Source: Lolliginicoccus suaedae (GTDB lineage Bacteria > Actinomycetota > Actinomycetes > Mycobacteriales > Mycobacteriaceae). Taken from it: a stretch of DNA of 64,000 nt. The notes beneath the pieces are model-generated. The model was not told where the DNA came from and searched no databases. It was given only the letters and a program-made list of their open reading frames with translations. Positions 62,913 through 64,000 of this stretch are shown here, piece by piece; within the stretch, counting starts at the first letter, position 1; each line of letters starts with the position of its first letter. The position numbers and the translations under genes are program-made. Where the stretch lies: positions 186,001 through 250,000 of the forward strand of contig NZ_VSSO01000001.1 in assembly GCF_008312885.1 (NCBI RefSeq), in the 5' to 3' direction.

Positions 62913-63620
62913 GTGGTGAGGGTGGCGCAGGAACAGGGCTCGTCCTACCCGCGGGTCCGGAGGATCGGGGCACTGCTGGTCATCGTTGTCGTCGTGCTTG
63001 TCGTTGTCATCGTCGTCACCCGCGGGGACGAGCAGACCACCGGTTCCGGGGACGCCAGTGCCACGGCCTCGACCACGGTCACCGAGGATGGCGGGGATGC
63101 GCGCGTCGTGCGCATCGACGAAGGAGACCCGCGCCGGGAGCGGCGCGTGGTCATCACCATCATCGAGGACTACACGTGCGAGGCCTGCGCTGCCTTCGCC
63201 GTGCAGTACCGCACAGTGCTGCGGTCCCTGGTGACCACATTCGATGCCGCGGTCGAGCATGTCCCGGTGGCGGCCGAGGGGGATGCGGGCGCGCTGCGGC
63301 TCGCGAACGCCTCGCTGTGCATGGCTGGTGACTCGATCGAGGGGTGGATGGCTTTCCGGTCGGCCATGTTCGAGCTCGGCACCATCGGGGCAGGGGCGGC
63401 GATGGTCACTGACGCGCAGCTCGTGCGCATCGCGCAGGCGACCGGGGCTTCGCACGGGGTCACCGAATGCATCGCCGGGAATCGTCATGCGTCGGGCATC
63501 GAGGAGACCAGTGCCCGCTGGTCGAGCGACGGGGTGGAGCTGCCCCACATCGAGCTCAACGGCGAGCCCTATGCACCGGAGAGCCCCGAGGAGCTCGCGG
63601 CGCACGTGCGCGGGCTGTGA
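62913..63620 (+). CDS. Membrane-anchored DsbA-like thioredoxin-fold protein
   Basis: A 235-residue protein with one N-terminal membrane helix (about residues 18-36), a Gly/Ser/Thr linker and an extracytoplasmic thioredoxin fold. The active site is EDYTCEACAAF (CxxC), and LPHIELNGEPY supplies the cis-Pro-like region. Family members make or reshuffle disulfides in exported proteins, of which this window encodes several Cys-containing examples. The GTG start follows AGGAA by seven bases. It is 26 bases downstream of pepE. Confidence 0.85.
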   Translation: MVRVAQEQGSSYPRVRRIGALLVIVVVVLVVVIVVTRGDEQTTGSGDASATASTTVTEDGGDARVVRIDEGDPRRERRVVITIIEDYTCEACAAFAVQYRTVLRSLVTTFDAAVEHVPVAAEGDAGALRLANASLCMAGDSIEGWMAFRSAMFELGTIGAGAAMVTDAQLVRIAQATGASHGVTECIAGNRHASGIEETSARWSSDGVELPHIELNGEPYAPESPEELAAHVRGL

Positions 63621-63634
63621 AGCCGGCGCCCGGA

Positions 63635-63991
63635 TCAGGGGTGCGGGGGCTCGCCGGTCAATCGATGGTCGGCGTGGTTGAACCCCTCGCGGACCAGCCG
63701 AGCGAGGTGGCCGTCGCGGATGCGATAGACGATGCGCCGCCCGTCGCGCCGGGTGTCGACCATCTCGGCGAGCCGGAGCTTGGCGAGGTGCTGGCTGATC
63801 GAGGTGCGGGAAGCTCCCGTTGCCTCGGTGAGAGTGCTGACATCAGCCTCGCCCCGGGCGAGCAACCAGAGGACATGCAGGCGCGTGGGATCCGACAGCA
63901 TCCGGAACGCATCGCTCGCGGCATCGAGGTGGGCCTGGTCCGGCGGAGCGTCATGAACGAGGCTGGGGGAGGCAGTACCGGGACTATCCAC
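63635..63991 (-). CDS. ArsR/SmtB-family transcription regulator
   Basis: A 118-residue winged-helix repressor: LSDPTRLHVLWLLARGEADVSTLTEATG leads into the recognition helix SRTSISQHLAKLRLAEMV and the wing RRDGRRIVYRI. The classical ELCVC metal site is missing (VSTL there). Several His residues in the final helix (FNHADHRL) could bind a metal such as nickel or zinc. The GTG at 63991 lies at the window edge, so its promoter and regulated neighbour are not visible. Confidence 0.88.
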   Translation of the reverse strand: MDSPGTASPSLVHDAPPDQAHLDAASDAFRMLSDPTRLHVLWLLARGEADVSTLTEATGASRTSISQHLAKLRLAEMVDTRRDGRRIVYRIRDGHLARLVREGFNHADHRLTGEPPHP

Positions 63992-64000
63992 CTCTCGTTT

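Noticed and set aside
1-64000. tRNA, rRNA, CRISPR arrays, insertion sequences or prophage
   Set aside because: No cloverleaf with CCA-end context, no regularly spaced repeats, no transposase or integrase motifs were seen by eye. A covariance-model scan could still find a small RNA that I missed.

Overview
The window is high-GC chromosomal DNA from an actinobacterium, most likely a mycolate-type member of the Mycobacteriales. The support is the Pup-proteasome locus (mpa, dop, pup, prcB, prcA, pafA, pafB, pafC) continuing into tatA, tatC, a HelY-type helicase, a PolA-like 5'-3' exonuclease and a PepE-type peptidase. This order is the one known from Mycobacterium tuberculosis. Also lineage-typical are DUF3558 and DUF2993 lipoprotein/periplasmic families, a type VII secretion-like protein, and many genes whose only promoter element is a TANNNT box 6-8 bases before the start codon (leaderless transcription). 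I cannot name the genus. I saw no tRNA, rRNA, CRISPR array, insertion sequence or phage gene.

Layout. 1-10.3 kb: the end of a secreted lytic transglycosylase-like gene, a heterodimeric ABC exporter, an SDR/DUF2867 protein, a TM2 protein, an AGCS amino-acid:sodium symporter, GDPD, DUF2993 and MOSC proteins. 10.4-13.8 kb: two related Cys-containing lipoproteins flanking an SDR gene. 13.9-21.5 kb: CPA2/RCK antiporter, VIT1-type iron/manganese transporter with a rubrerythrin-like half, MazG/PRA-PH-like NTPase, HNH nuclease, DUF202, Tat-exported PhoD and a PhaC-like hydrolase. 21.9-26.6 kb: a stand-alone NRPS-type condensation domain with a broken catalytic motif, a DUF2207 membrane protein, a small membrane protein and a lipoprotein.

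26.7-30.5 kb holds the most unusual system seen here. It is a three-gene minus-strand operon encoding a membrane-anchored DUF3662-FHA protein, a small basic membrane protein, and one 888-residue polypeptide joining a full SEDS glycosyltransferase (RodA/FtsW type) to a class B PBP transpeptidase. It reads as a compressed version of the fhaA/rodA/pbpA module, with polymerase and crosslinker in a single chain.

30.7-36.5 kb: a hydrolase, a methyltransferase, then a scar where the C-terminal parts of a kinase-type extracellular domain gene and a DUF3558 gene meet head to head. An intact DUF3558 lipoprotein and a WxG-containing type VII-like protein follow. 36.9-44.7 kb: a SWIM-SNF2 helicase and a 1276-residue HTH-nSTAND-WD40 protein transcribed divergently from mpa. 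44.9-64 kb: the Pup-proteasome locus (ATPase, depupylase, Pup, protease subunits, ligase, WYL regulators), Tat translocase, HelY, an ALDH7 enzyme, exonuclease, PepE, a DsbA-like protein and an ArsR regulator. Within this locus only a small secreted-protein gene and a PAP2 gene interrupt the plus-strand order.
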